Shown: positions 1-8,392 of the stretch, one piece after another
Numbering within the stretch: position 1 is the stretch's first letter
How the letters are laid out: every line of letters begins with the position of its first letter
From: Chryseobacterium lathyri
Lineage (GTDB): Bacteria; Bacteroidota; Bacteroidia; Flavobacteriales; Weeksellaceae
Reading direction: 5' to 3'
Assembly (NCBI RefSeq): GCF_003290185.1
Contig: NZ_QNFY01000004.1
Coordinates: 248,001 to 312,000, forward strand
Length of the DNA stretch: 64,000 nucleotides
Position numbers and translations under genes: made by a program
Notes under the pieces: model-generated
Told to the model about the DNA's origin: nothing
Databases searched by the model: none
The model's input: only the letters and a program-made list of their open reading frames with translations

Positions 1-258
1 GTTTTTAGCAGCATTAATACCTCCTTGTGCAGCAATTGAGTGTGCTCTTCTTGGAGAATCCTGGTAGCAGAACGCTTTTACGTTATATCCCTGCTCTGCT
101 AAAGTAGCAGCTGCAGAACCACCTGCCAAACCTGTTCCAACAACAATAATATCAATCTTATCTCTGTTGTTTGGTGCAACAAGGTTCATATGGTCTTTAT
201 GATTTTTCCATTTATCCTTTAAAGGACCTGCCGGAATTTTTGAATCTAATTTACTCAT
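1..258 (-). CDS. sdhA: Succinate dehydrogenase flavoprotein subunit, N-terminal part (cut by window edge)
   Basis: The first 86 codons are present; the gene runs off the left edge. The product is the FAD-carrying catalytic subunit of succinate dehydrogenase/fumarate reductase (complex II), which oxidises succinate at the cytoplasmic face of the inner membrane. The sequence shows an FAD-binding Rossmann start ([20 protein letters not shown]) and the segment [19 protein letters not shown], which carries the histidine that binds FAD covalently in this family. ATG at 258 lies 15 nt downstream of the sdhC stop, so the two are cotranscribed. sdhB would be expected next, outside the window. Confidence 0.96.
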   Translation of the reverse strand, partial: MSKLDSKIPAGPLKDKWKNHKDHMNLVAPNNRDKIDIIVVGTGLAGGSAAATLAEQGYNVKAFCYQDSPRRAHSIAAQGGINAAKN

Positions 259-273
259 ACTATTATACTGATA

Positions 274-939
274 TTATGATTGAGTTACAAAGTGAAAAAT
301 TGCGATAAAAATAAACCCTGCAGGAATAAGGATTGAATACCATTTTCCGAAAGCCTTGATTACCGGAGTATATTTTGGATGTCTCGCCCCAATTGACTGG
401 AATGAAGACTGGAAACCGTGCGCAAGGTGTAATCCCAATAATACAAAAGCAATTACATACAAAGCTACTCTCCAGATATCCGCAAACTTCTCGTGAAGCT
501 CCGGCCAGAAACGTTCTGCATCAGGAGCAATCCCTTCCACATACTTGTAATCGATCTCATGCCACCAAAAATCGTAAAAGTGAAGCGCTAAGAAAGCCAA
601 CACCACTGCTCCGGAAATAATCATATTTCTGGACATCCATGATGAGTTCACAGAAGGATTGTTTGCTGCGTACTTTACAGGACGCGCATTTCTATTCTTA
701 ATCTCCAGTACAAATCCCATAATGAAATGGAAAAAAACCGCAAAACCAAGAATAGGCTGCATTAAGAACTGCACAAAAGGATTATAGCCCATAAAATCAG
801 ATGCTGTATTGAACGCATCACGGTTCAGGACTGATAACAAATTGGTCGTCAAATGCAGTATAAGAAAGATCAGCAAAAATAGAGCTGATAATGCCATCGC
901 ATATTTTCTACCTATCGTAGAACTCGTTAAACCTGCCAT
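274..939 (-). CDS. sdhC: Succinate dehydrogenase cytochrome b subunit
   Basis: A 221-residue integral membrane protein of the Bacteroidota SdhC (cytochrome b558) type, with about five hydrophobic helices. It anchors the SdhA/SdhB subunits, binds haem b and passes electrons to menaquinone. Several helix-borne histidines (for example in FLILHLTTNL, VFFHFIMGF and LGLHLAHGF) are candidate haem ligands. It begins with ATG at 939 and is the first gene of the sdh operon; a TAnnTTTG promoter lies just upstream at 964-991. The family has a single membrane anchor gene, so no sdhD is expected. Confidence 0.95.
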   Translation of the reverse strand: MAGLTSSTIGRKYAMALSALFLLIFLILHLTTNLLSVLNRDAFNTASDFMGYNPFVQFLMQPILGFAVFFHFIMGFVLEIKNRNARPVKYAANNPSVNSSWMSRNMIISGAVVLAFLALHFYDFWWHEIDYKYVEGIAPDAERFWPELHEKFADIWRVALYVIAFVLLGLHLAHGFQSSFQSIGARHPKYTPVIKAFGKWYSILIPAGFIFIAIFHFVTQS

Positions 940-963
940 ATAAGTTTAAATTTGAATTTCCCA

Positions 964-991
964 CAAAATTAAGAAATGTTAACTATATCAA
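964..991 (-). promoter_or_regulatory. Promoter of the sdh operon
   Basis: Read on the minus strand, a TTG element (complement of CAA at 989-991) is followed after 17 nt by TAATTTTG (964-971), matching the Bacteroidota TTG-N17-23-TAnnTTTG promoter. It lies 25 nt upstream of the sdhC ATG. Confidence 0.6.
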
Positions 992-1080
992 AAAGTGAGA
1001 AATCTCACAATTAGACAGTTTGTAATCTTTCTAAATAAGAATCTAGCACATTATTTAAAGGGAAAAATGAAAAGTACTGT

Positions 1081-2874
1081 TTATTTTTTCAAATCATAAA
1101 TTTTGCCATTATAAACTACCTTTTCTGCTATTCCGGGAAAGGTTTTTATTTCCATAGTCTGAATACGTCTTGAAGAGCAGTAAGGGCCAGCTATAAATTT
1201 TAAAATTTTCTTTTTATCCGAATTTTTTGTCATCCAAAAGCAAGCCCTACTTCCTTTCTTCACTGATAATACTTTAGTTTTATTAAAATCATGAAGCAGT
1301 ATTTCCTCTTTCTGATTATAAAAAACAGTAAACCCAGTTCTGATTATAAAAAAAGCTAAAATCATCCCTGCCACCCTGATTAAATTTTTAAGATTGATAT
1401 TTAAAAATAATGGTCTCAACACATAAACGATCAAGGATAAGGATACTACTTCAGCAATATTCATCGCTATATTGGAATAAAATAGCATATCCCTTTCTGA
1501 AAACCAGTGGATAAGGTTCAATAAAAGCTGGATAGATCCATCATATACAAAATTGATCCAAGTAAAATCGATCTTTAATCCCACGAGAACCGTCATTAAA
1601 AAAGAAAATATGATCAATATTTCTGAAAACGGAACGATCACAATATTAGCAGGAACAGAAACCAACGAAAATTGGTGAAAGTAATAGAGAACCAGCGGAA
1701 GTGTCGCCAGTTGTGCGGAAAGAGAAATGGTAATGGTATTGTAGATTAATTTTTTAAAATAACCATTTTGCCGGGGAAAATATTTCAATAGTGGCTGGTT
1801 CAGCCAAAAAATCCCCAACACAGCCAGAAAGCTGAGCTGAAAACCTACGTCGAAAAGCTGCTGTGTATCAACAACTAAAATAATCATTGCTGATAAAGAA
1901 AGGGAGTGAAGCAGATCCGGTTTTCTCTGGAGAAGGACATAGACAAAATATACCGTCAGCATAATGCACGACCGTATTACAGAATTTCCGAAACCGATAA
2001 ATGCAGCAAACAACCAAATAAAAAAGATACTGGAAATCACTGCATATTTTCTGAATCGTAAAGGACTGAACCGTGTCAATAAAAAATAGATCATCCCAAA
2101 AATAACGACAATATGTGTTCCTGAAATAGCCAATAAATGAACCATTCCGGACCTGTTGAAATCCTCTACTGTCCCGGAATCCATTTCTGTTCTGTCTGCA
2201 AGGATAATCCCTTTTAGAAATTCCCGGGTTCTGGAAGACATTTCAACGCTGTCGATCTTCTGGAGTATTTCTAATCTGCGCTGCTGAATTCGTTCATTTG
2301 GATTTAAATCTGATCTCTCTGCCGAAGAAATATTTTTGGAAATATAACACTGATACTCAATATTTTTCCTTTTTAAATACTTTGCATAATCAAACTGAAA
2401 ATCATGCTTTGGCGGCTTTGGTTTCGATAGGTAAGCATCGGCCTTATAATAGTGCTCAAAATCAAGTTCTTTACTTATTTTCGGGATATAGACAACGGCA
2501 TTAAAATTTTCTTTTCCAGCACGAATAACAGCTTCATATTTTTTATTTTTATCTGTAGAATTCAGTTTTTTGGAGATCTTAAAGGATACTGTTGTGTTTT
2601 GAGGAACAGAAAGATCATCGGACGAAAAGGTATTGAAAAAATGAAGAATTATTCCGGTTCCGAAAAATATCAATCCCAGCAGTATCGCTCTTGTTTTATG
2701 CAGAAAATAAGAATTCAAAAAACACAAAAGGAAAATTGATAAACAGCATGCTGAAACTATATAAATTATAGTTTTATCCAACAGTACTTTATCCTGAAAA
2801 AAAATTCCGAGGATAAAACAGATAGACAAAATGAGAAGTGGCTGCTTATTCAAACCGTGTATATTTACAATCAA
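1081..2874 (-). CDS. comEC: ComEC/Rec2-family DNA uptake channel
   Basis: About 597 residues of a polytopic membrane protein of the ComEC/Rec2 family, the inner-membrane channel for single-stranded DNA during transformation. Two or three N-terminal hydrophobic segments are followed by a soluble DUF4131/OB-like region (about 90-200) and then the ComEC core with the family signature LLAISGTHIVVIFG near residue 250. There is no separate metallo-beta-lactamase domain; the C-terminus is short, as in many Bacteroidota members. No ATG is available at the start: the reading frame opens with TTG at 2874, and a second TTG at 2853 (giving an N-terminus NKQPLLIL) is an equally plausible start. No other competence gene is nearby. 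Confidence 0.88.
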   Translation of the reverse strand: MIVNIHGLNKQPLLILSICFILGIFFQDKVLLDKTIIYIVSACCLSIFLLCFLNSYFLHKTRAILLGLIFFGTGIILHFFNTFSSDDLSVPQNTTVSFKISKKLNSTDKNKKYEAVIRAGKENFNAVVYIPKISKELDFEHYYKADAYLSKPKPPKHDFQFDYAKYLKRKNIEYQCYISKNISSAERSDLNPNERIQQRRLEILQKIDSVEMSSRTREFLKGIILADRTEMDSGTVEDFNRSGMVHLLAISGTHIVVIFGMIYFLLTRFSPLRFRKYAVISSIFFIWLFAAFIGFGNSVIRSCIMLTVYFVYVLLQRKPDLLHSLSLSAMIILVVDTQQLFDVGFQLSFLAVLGIFWLNQPLLKYFPRQNGYFKKLIYNTITISLSAQLATLPLVLYYFHQFSLVSVPANIVIVPFSEILIIFSFLMTVLVGLKIDFTWINFVYDGSIQLLLNLIHWFSERDMLFYSNIAMNIAEVVSLSLIVYVLRPLFLNINLKNLIRVAGMILAFFIIRTGFTVFYNQKEEILLHDFNKTKVLSVKKGSRACFWMTKNSDKKKILKFIAGPYCSSRRIQTMEIKTFPGIAEKVVYNGKIYDLKK

Positions 2875-3123
2875 AAAAGTAATTAATTTATTTGATTATT
2901 AAATAACACAGATTTTGCAGAACTGAATGATTACTTCCCATTAAATGAATAATATACGGCTTGATTATTTATTATAAAATCTGGTTTTAAATGAAAAAGT
3001 AAAAGCCATCTGTTAAAGATAGCTTTGTATTAAAAAACTGCATACTGTAGCAATTTATTAAAATTTTTAACGCAATATTTTCTTTGGTAAATAAAATAGT
3101 CTTATAAAAGGTTATTCACCGAA

Positions 3124-4215
3124 TTATTTACCGCTTAAAAACCGGTCTGTCAAGCGTTTAGTTTCTTTTATATAGAACAAGGAATCTTTTCCATAATCTT
3201 CATATTTGAAATCTCCAGATTTTTTAGGAATTGCAGGTTCTATCTGTGTTCCTTCATGCCATTCGTTGAAAGAAGTGATCCCGATAAAGTCCGGATTTAC
3301 TTTGGCAGCTGCATCAAACATCCTTTCATAATACTTTCCGCTTTCTCTGCTTTTGAAATTAGCTTCATTCCATGGTCTTATTCTGGTATCGGAATACCCC
3401 GGACCTACGCACGGAATAAAAATAAGATGGTGGTCTTTTGCAAATTGGGAAAGATAGCTCCAATTGGATGTTGTGCTTCCGAAAACAAAACCGTCGCTGG
3501 CAAAATAGGTATAAAAACCATCAAAACCGGATTCTTCAAAAAAATCTGAATGTTCTTTTTCAACCCATAACCCTATGTAAAGTCCATCCAATTCTGTTTT
3601 CCGAACTGTTTTACTTCCGTTTTCAGACAGGAGCTCGGACCATTCTGACGGTGAAATTTTATAGCTATCGTAAACATAGTACAATGGCTTTCCATCTTTT
3701 TTATAAAAGGCATGATGGTGGGAATAGGTCTCCACCAGATAAGAAAGCTGTTCTCTAAGTTCTGTTATATTTTTGTAAAACGGCTCTATGTGAAAAGCAA
3801 CCTTTAAGTTAAATTGGTCTGCTATATCCAGATATTGGGTAATACTTTTATCAACAAATGAATCTTTCCCCAGCCAGCTTAAAACAACCATCCCAACTCC
3901 GGCTTCCCGGATCATTTTCATGTGCTTTTTAATGATTGCCGGATCATTGGAACTGTAATTACCCAGGGCAGGATAGAAATTAGCACCAATATCGTCTCCT
4001 CCTTTGTGATTTTCCAGGTTGTTCCATTTTGGATTGTTCCAGTGGGGCAAGATATCATGATTCCAATGAGAATACTTTCCATCCACTTCAGGATTTCCGT
4101 ACCATCCATAATAGAAGATCTGGACCTTATCCCGGGATTTGCTGTTTTGAGCAAAACTTTTCAGTGAAATGCAAGTCAATAAAATGAATACCAGAAAGTT
4201 TTTAAAAAAATTCAT
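3124..4215 (-). CDS. Secreted GH99-like endo-alpha-mannosidase family protein
   Basis: A 363-residue protein with a signal peptide (residues 1-22, ending SFAQ), so exported. The body matches glycoside hydrolase family 99 (endo-alpha-1,2-mannosidase/mannanase): the N-terminal motif FYYGWYGNPEVDGKYSHWNH, the DDIGANFYPALGNYSSNDP segment, and near the C-terminus NEWHEGTQIEPA, which carries the two family catalytic carboxylates (E318 and E321 here). Substrates in the family are alpha-mannans or glucosylated high-mannose glycans. No SusC/SusD pair or other glycosidase adjoins it, so the natural substrate cannot be read from context. It forms a single-gene unit between comEC and lpxB. Confidence 0.85.
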   Translation of the reverse strand: MNFFKNFLVFILLTCISLKSFAQNSKSRDKVQIFYYGWYGNPEVDGKYSHWNHDILPHWNNPKWNNLENHKGGDDIGANFYPALGNYSSNDPAIIKKHMKMIREAGVGMVVLSWLGKDSFVDKSITQYLDIADQFNLKVAFHIEPFYKNITELREQLSYLVETYSHHHAFYKKDGKPLYYVYDSYKISPSEWSELLSENGSKTVRKTELDGLYIGLWVEKEHSDFFEESGFDGFYTYFASDGFVFGSTTSNWSYLSQFAKDHHLIFIPCVGPGYSDTRIRPWNEANFKSRESGKYYERMFDAAAKVNPDFIGITSFNEWHEGTQIEPAIPKKSGDFKYEDYGKDSLFYIKETKRLTDRFLSGK

Positions 4216-4288
4216 TGATAAAAATTTAAATCTAAAAATTATTCAGCACAGATGATCTTAGAAGCCTTGATCATTCAGAAAGAGTAAA

Positions 4289-5392
4289 TTAAATGCTTAA
4301 AATTACCTCAGCAGCTTTTTCACTGGCTCCTTTTCCGCCAAGTTTTTTTCTTAAAAGACTGTAATCTGCCAGAACCTGGTTTCTTTTTTCACCTTCTATC
4401 ATTTTATTGAGCTCTTCCACAAGGTTTTTGGTATTCAGGTCGGTTTGGATCAGTTCTTTTACAACTTCTCTATCCATGATCAGATTGACCAGGGAAATAT
4501 ATTTAATGTTTTTAACGAGTCTTTTGGCAATGGCGTAAGAAATTTTACTTCCACGATAGCAGACCACCTCCGGAACATTAAGCAAAGCTGTTTCTAAAGT
4601 AGCCGTTCCCGAAGTTACCAAAGCAGCTTTCGAGCATCTCAGCAGATCATATGTCCTGTTGGAAACAAAATGAACATTATCATCCACATATTTTTGATAG
4701 AATTCTTTCGGAAGGCTTGGTGCACCGGCAATGACAAACTGGTAATTTTTGAAATACGGTCTCACGGAAAGCATAATTTCAAGCATTTTTTCCACTTCCT
4801 GTTTCCTGGAACCGGGAAGGAGTGCAATGATTTCTTTTTCGTTAAGCCCGTTTTCCTTTTTAAATTCTTCAACACTGATATCATTCAGGCCAGCTATTGC
4901 ATCAAGGAGCGGATGTCCTACAAAGTGGGAATGAACACCATGCCCTTTATAAAAATCCTCTTCAAAAGGGAGAATGACCATCATTTCGTCTACATATTTT
5001 TTAATGATCTCTACCCTGCCTTCTTTCCAGGCCCAGAGTTGCGGAGAAATATAATAGACCACTTTTATCCCGAGCTCCTTTGCAAATTTTGCAATTCTTA
5101 AATTAAATCCCGGATAATCAACCAAAATAAGAATATCGGGTTTGTTTTTTCTGATATCTTCTTTACAGAATTTGATATTGTTGAGGATGGTTCTTAAATT
5201 CATCGCGACTTCCAGAAAACCCATAAATGCCAGATCACGGTAATGTTTTACCAATGTTCCTCCCTGAGCTTTCATAAGATTGCCACCCCAGAAACGTATT
5301 TCTGCCTGCGGATCTTTCTGTTTAAGGGCTTTCATTAAGTTGCTTCCATGCAGATCACCGGACGCTTCTCCTGCAATAATATAATACTTCAT
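4289..5392 (-). CDS. lpxB: Lipid-A-disaccharide synthase
   Basis: A 367-residue GT19 enzyme. It condenses UDP-2,3-diacylglucosamine with lipid X to form the lipid A disaccharide on the inner face of the inner membrane. Recognisable features are the N-terminus MKYYIIAGEASGDLHGSNL, the FWGGNLM segment, LVDYPGFNLRIAKF, and a C-terminal donor-binding part with LLPGSRKQEVE and TSGTATLETALL. An upstream ATG at 5416 would add eight residues, but the family begins at the MKYYIIAGE methionine (5392). It is divergent from the DUF2480 gene across about 80 bp. Confidence 0.96.
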   Translation of the reverse strand: MKYYIIAGEASGDLHGSNLMKALKQKDPQAEIRFWGGNLMKAQGGTLVKHYRDLAFMGFLEVAMNLRTILNNIKFCKEDIRKNKPDILILVDYPGFNLRIAKFAKELGIKVVYYISPQLWAWKEGRVEIIKKYVDEMMVILPFEEDFYKGHGVHSHFVGHPLLDAIAGLNDISVEEFKKENGLNEKEIIALLPGSRKQEVEKMLEIMLSVRPYFKNYQFVIAGAPSLPKEFYQKYVDDNVHFVSNRTYDLLRCSKAALVTSGTATLETALLNVPEVVCYRGSKISYAIAKRLVKNIKYISLVNLIMDREVVKELIQTDLNTKNLVEELNKMIEGEKRNQVLADYSLLRKKLGGKGASEKAAEVILSI

Positions 5393-5442
5393 TTCTATAG
5401 TAAGGATAGAGAACAAATTAAGGTTTGCTTGATCTTAATTTG

Positions 5443-5450
5443 TAAATTTG
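5443..5450 (+). promoter_or_regulatory. Likely promoter box of the DUF2480 gene
   Basis: TAAATTTG matches the TAnnTTTG box and lies 20 nt before the ATG at 5471. A TTTG at 5424-5427 could act as the upstream element, although the 15-nt spacing is short. Confidence 0.5.
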
Positions 5451-5470
5451 TCCAAAGATAATGATAAAAA

Positions 5471-5980
5471 ATGTCAGAAGAATTTGAAATCCGAAATAAA
5501 GTTGCTGAAAGCGGCCTTGTGAATTTCGACCTATCTACTCTGGTTCCTAAGGGAATAAGAAAGGGTATTGACCTTAAAGATTTCCTTTTCCAGGAACTGA
5601 TTCTGAAGGAAAAAGATTTCAGGGAAAAGGTAGAGGCCATCAATACTGATGAGTATAAAGATGCTTATATATATATTTACAATTCTGTGGATACTATTGT
5701 TCCGCTGTGGGCTTATTTTGTATTAACCGCCAAGCTTACAGATGTTGCTAAAAAAATCGTCTTCGGAGACCGTGAAGATCTGGAAGTGATCCTGATGCAC
5801 AATGCTATCCAGACTTATGATTTTGAAGATATGAGAGGTAAAAGAGTGCTTGTAAAAGGTTGCTCTGATAAAGAAATCCCTGAAAATGCATATATAGAGC
5901 TGGTTGAACAACTGAAACCAATGGTTAAATCCCTCATGTTCGGTGAAGCCTGTTCCAATGTTCCTATTGTAAAGAATTAA
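5471..5980 (+). CDS. DUF2480 family protein
   Basis: A 169-residue soluble protein without signal peptide or membrane segment. The sequence matches the Bacteroidota family DUF2480 (N-terminus EEFEIRNKVAESGLVNFDL, central YIYNSVDTIVPLWAYF and C-terminal GEACSNVPIVKN with a conserved cysteine). No biochemical function is established for the family. It starts at ATG 5471, and its stop is followed after 1 nt by the ATG of the downstream membrane glycosyltransferase-like gene, so the two are probably cotranscribed. Confidence 0.88.
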   Translation: MSEEFEIRNKVAESGLVNFDLSTLVPKGIRKGIDLKDFLFQELILKEKDFREKVEAINTDEYKDAYIYIYNSVDTIVPLWAYFVLTAKLTDVAKKIVFGDREDLEVILMHNAIQTYDFEDMRGKRVLVKGCSDKEIPENAYIELVEQLKPMVKSLMFGEACSNVPIVKN

Positions 5981-5981
5981 C

Positions 5982-7241
5982 ATGAGGAAATATTTATCCG
6001 CCTTATTTTTGTTCTTTATTTTTCTGGTAATTTATTATTCCGGGAGTTTTACAAAAATTCCTTTTGCAGACTGTGTTGGTTTTGTTCTGGATGCCGAAAA
6101 AGGTAAATTCATGACAACTGCTACGGCTACTACTCATTTTTTATATATTAATACGGTCATTTTAATTAAAAATATCACCGGTCTTAATGCAATCGAGGCA
6201 AGCCGTTTATTGGTAGTTTTTTCCGGAGCCGCAACCGTTTCCGTGATCTATCTTACTGTTAAAAGTATTACGAAAACAGAATGGGTTTCTCTCACAGCAG
6301 CTTTTGTTTTTGGTTTCAGCTTCTCATTCTGGCGAAATGCAGAGATTGTAGAAGTATATACGTACAACACCTTATGGATAAGTCTTTTTTTCTTCTCGAT
6401 GATTAAGACTTTTATAGAAAACAAAAAACAATATATTGTATGGGCAGGTATATTTCTCGGCATCAGTCTTTGGGTACATATCCAGAATATTTTACTGATT
6501 CCTGCTTTTCTGCTTTTCCTTTTTTATTTTAAAGGTGAAAAAAAATACTTCTATTCTTCACTGCTGGCGTTTGTACTGCTGTTTGCTTCATTATTTATTC
6601 TGAATATGTCTCAAGGGCTTTCTTTCAAATCGCCATATAGTTCGGATCAGGGAAACTGGGTAGAAGAATCTTTCAGCAAAACCTCTTTGCAGTATGTTAA
6701 AGATTTTTTCCAGTCTTTCGCTTACCTCATCTACAATTTCAATCTATTCACTTTTTTCGGAGTAATGGGTGCTGTATTTCTATACAAATCTAACAGAAAA
6801 ATGTTCTTTGTCTTTTTTGCAGGATCTGTATGTGTGTATGGCTTTTCTACTTTTTATGCAGTTTCGGATAATTATGTTTTCTTTCTTCCTTTCAATATTA
6901 TTTTTGCCCTGTCTGTCGGATATGGACTGTCGCACCCGAAATATGCTGCTCTCAAAAAAGTATCATGGGTCTGCCTGCTTATTCCTATAGGATATCTGCT
7001 TACTTATAAAGCTGTTTTCCAGACAGAAAAAGGAAAGGCATTCCATAGCTTCAAAAAGTATAAAGGCGGCCTGGATTATTATATACTTCCCTGGATGAAT
7101 GACAATGCCGGTATTCTGGAATTTACTATTGATAAAAAGACAGCTCCGGAACCTATTAATTGGATGACCCTGAGTGCTATGGAATATATAGAACTGCTAA
7201 AAAGTAAAGGATATACGGAAGAGGAGATCAAAAAACTTTAA
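5982..7241 (+). CDS. Polytopic membrane protein, DUF2723/GT-C-like glycosyltransferase
   Basis: 419 residues with about ten hydrophobic helices and a soluble C-terminal tail (about 345-419). The N-terminal loop after helix 1 (KIPFADCVGFVLDAEKGKF) and the next segment TTHFLYI resemble the DUF2723 (protein O-mannosyltransferase-like, GT-C fold) family, in which an acidic residue in the first periplasmic loop is catalytic; here the D of FADCVGF is the candidate. The family usually transfers sugars from lipid carriers to proteins or lipids. The sequence here is short for DUF2723 proteins, so the assignment is to fold class only. Cotranscribed with DUF2480. Confidence 0.6.
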   Translation: MRKYLSALFLFFIFLVIYYSGSFTKIPFADCVGFVLDAEKGKFMTTATATTHFLYINTVILIKNITGLNAIEASRLLVVFSGAATVSVIYLTVKSITKTEWVSLTAAFVFGFSFSFWRNAEIVEVYTYNTLWISLFFFSMIKTFIENKKQYIVWAGIFLGISLWVHIQNILLIPAFLLFLFYFKGEKKYFYSSLLAFVLLFASLFILNMSQGLSFKSPYSSDQGNWVEESFSKTSLQYVKDFFQSFAYLIYNFNLFTFFGVMGAVFLYKSNRKMFFVFFAGSVCVYGFSTFYAVSDNYVFFLPFNIIFALSVGYGLSHPKYAALKKVSWVCLLIPIGYLLTYKAVFQTEKGKAFHSFKKYKGGLDYYILPWMNDNAGILEFTIDKKTAPEPINWMTLSAMEYIELLKSKGYTEEEIKKL

Positions 7242-7284
7242 CAATAATTGTGAGGCAAAAAATTTCGTGAATCACATTTTTTGA

Positions 7285-7292
7285 TATCTTTG
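7285..7292 (+). promoter_or_regulatory. Promoter box of the DUF937 gene
   Basis: TATCTTTG, an exact TAnnTTTG box, is centred about 35 nt upstream of the ATG at 7323. It also argues against the upstream in-frame start at 7281, which would lie inside the promoter. Confidence 0.55.
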
Positions 7293-7322
7293 ATTTACTT
7301 AATATTTAAAATAAACACAAAC

Positions 7323-7976
7323 ATGAGTTTAATCGACCTACTTACAGGCAGCACCAGCAATCAGGTTGCTGAACAGGCAGAAAACAAATTCGGAATCAGC
7401 AAAAATCAGATTATTGCCCTATTGGCAGTAGCTGCACCTTTGGTTATTTCTTACCTTAGAAACAAATCGCAGGACGCTAACGAAGCAGAAGCTTTAAATA
7501 GTGCATTAGATAAAGACCACGACGGAAGTATTCTTGACGATGCTTCACAAGCAGAAGCCAGACAGGCTGAAGGAGGATCTATCCTTGATCATGTTTTTGG
7601 CGGACAAAAAAGCACTGTAGAAAACCAGCTTTCTCAGAATACAGGGATCTCAATTGATAAAATCGGACCTATCTTAGCGATGCTTGCTCCGGTAATTATG
7701 GGATATATCGGTAAAGAGAAACAGCAAAACAATGTAGGAGCCGGAGGTTTAGGAGACCTTTTAGGCGGAATTCTTGGGAATGCATCTAATCAGGCTCAGG
7801 CACAGCAATCCAGCCCTTTGAATGACATTTTGGGAAGTGTTTTAGGGGGTGGTCAGGCTCAGTCCGGGGGAAACCCGCTTAACGATATCTTAGGAAGCGT
7901 ACTTGGCGGTGGCGGACAGCAACAGCAAGGAGGTGGATTAGGAAATATCCTTGGGAACCTTTTAGGAGGAAAATAA
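7323..7976 (+). CDS. DUF937 domain protein with glycine-rich C-terminal repeats
   Basis: A 217-residue protein. The N-terminal two thirds match the DUF937 family: two similar halves, each with a helical segment such as QAENKFGISKNQIIALLAVA and NQLSQNTGISIDKIGPILAM. The C-terminal 60 residues are low complexity, with two near-identical copies of PLNDILGSVLGGG separated by QAQSGGN and followed by a Q-run and LGNILGNLLGGK. No signal peptide. The function of the family is unknown. The start is placed at ATG 7323 because 7281 lies within the promoter. A strong terminator follows at 7993-8029. Confidence 0.85.
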   Translation: MSLIDLLTGSTSNQVAEQAENKFGISKNQIIALLAVAAPLVISYLRNKSQDANEAEALNSALDKDHDGSILDDASQAEARQAEGGSILDHVFGGQKSTVENQLSQNTGISIDKIGPILAMLAPVIMGYIGKEKQQNNVGAGGLGDLLGGILGNASNQAQAQQSSPLNDILGSVLGGGQAQSGGNPLNDILGSVLGGGGQQQQGGGLGNILGNLLGGK

Positions 7977-7992
7977 TTTAATTTTGTATATT

Positions 7993-8029
7993 GAAAAAGG
8001 CTGAAGACTAAATCTTCAGCCTTTTTATT
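7993..8029. terminator. Bidirectional terminator between DUF937 and THX genes
   Basis: The inverted repeat AAAAAGGCTGAAGA / TCTTCAGCCTTTTT surrounds a 5-nt loop, with a T-run on each side. It can stop both the plus-strand DUF937 transcript and the convergent minus-strand THX transcript. Confidence 0.8.
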
Positions 8030-8030
8030 T

Positions 8031-8150
8031 TCAGCTCTTTGCTTTAGCTTCAGAAGAAGCAACTGGCTTGGAAGCCTTTCTGGGTCTTCTTTTGCCATAA
8101 CTTCCTGCATTGATCTTTCCTCTTCTTGATTTTTTGTCTCCTTTTCCCAT
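8031..8150 (-). CDS. 30S ribosomal protein THX (bTHX/S31e family)
   Basis: A 39-residue, strongly basic peptide encoded on the minus strand with ATG at 8150 and TGA at 8031. It begins MGKGDKKSRRGKINAGSYGK and continues RRPRKASKPV, matching the THX family signature MGKGDKKTRRGK...GSYGKxRP. In Thermus, THX sits in a cavity at the top of the 30S head and stabilises it. It is short enough to be missed by automatic gene calling with a 60-residue cutoff. It converges on the DUF937 gene and shares its terminator. Confidence 0.9.
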   Translation of the reverse strand: MGKGDKKSRRGKINAGSYGKRRPRKASKPVASSEAKAKS

Positions 8151-8309
8151 AGTGATAAATATTTATTGGTAAATACTAAATTAGAAAATATGGTATACAT
8201 CAAAAAATTAAGGCTGTTAAAATTTTTATAAAATCGAGACAAAAGAAAGGAAGCCTGAGGCCAGAAACGGAAATTTAAAAAACAGTTTTATTAATTTTTG
8301 CACTTGGAA

Positions 8310-8342
8310 ATCCTTGTCAAGGTTTGAAACCTTGACAAGGAT
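8310..8342. repeat. Perfect 16-bp palindromic repeat (REP-like)
   Basis: Two 16-nt arms, ATCCTTGTCAAGGTTT and its exact reverse complement, flank a single G. Each arm contains an inner near-palindrome (CCTTGTCAAGG), so the element can also fold as two small hairpins. There is no T-run, and it lies past the 3' end of the MATE gene, so it looks more like a dispersed intergenic repeat than a plain terminator. Confidence 0.7.
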
Positions 8343-8392
8343 AGCAGGACTTCCGCTAAATTCCACCCTCCCTCTTCCAGCTTCATTTTCAA

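Noticed and set aside
7800..7970. Tandem DNA repeats in the DUF937 gene as a CRISPR or microsatellite
   Set aside because: They encode repeated PLNDILGSVLGGG units within a continuous reading frame, so they are protein repeats.
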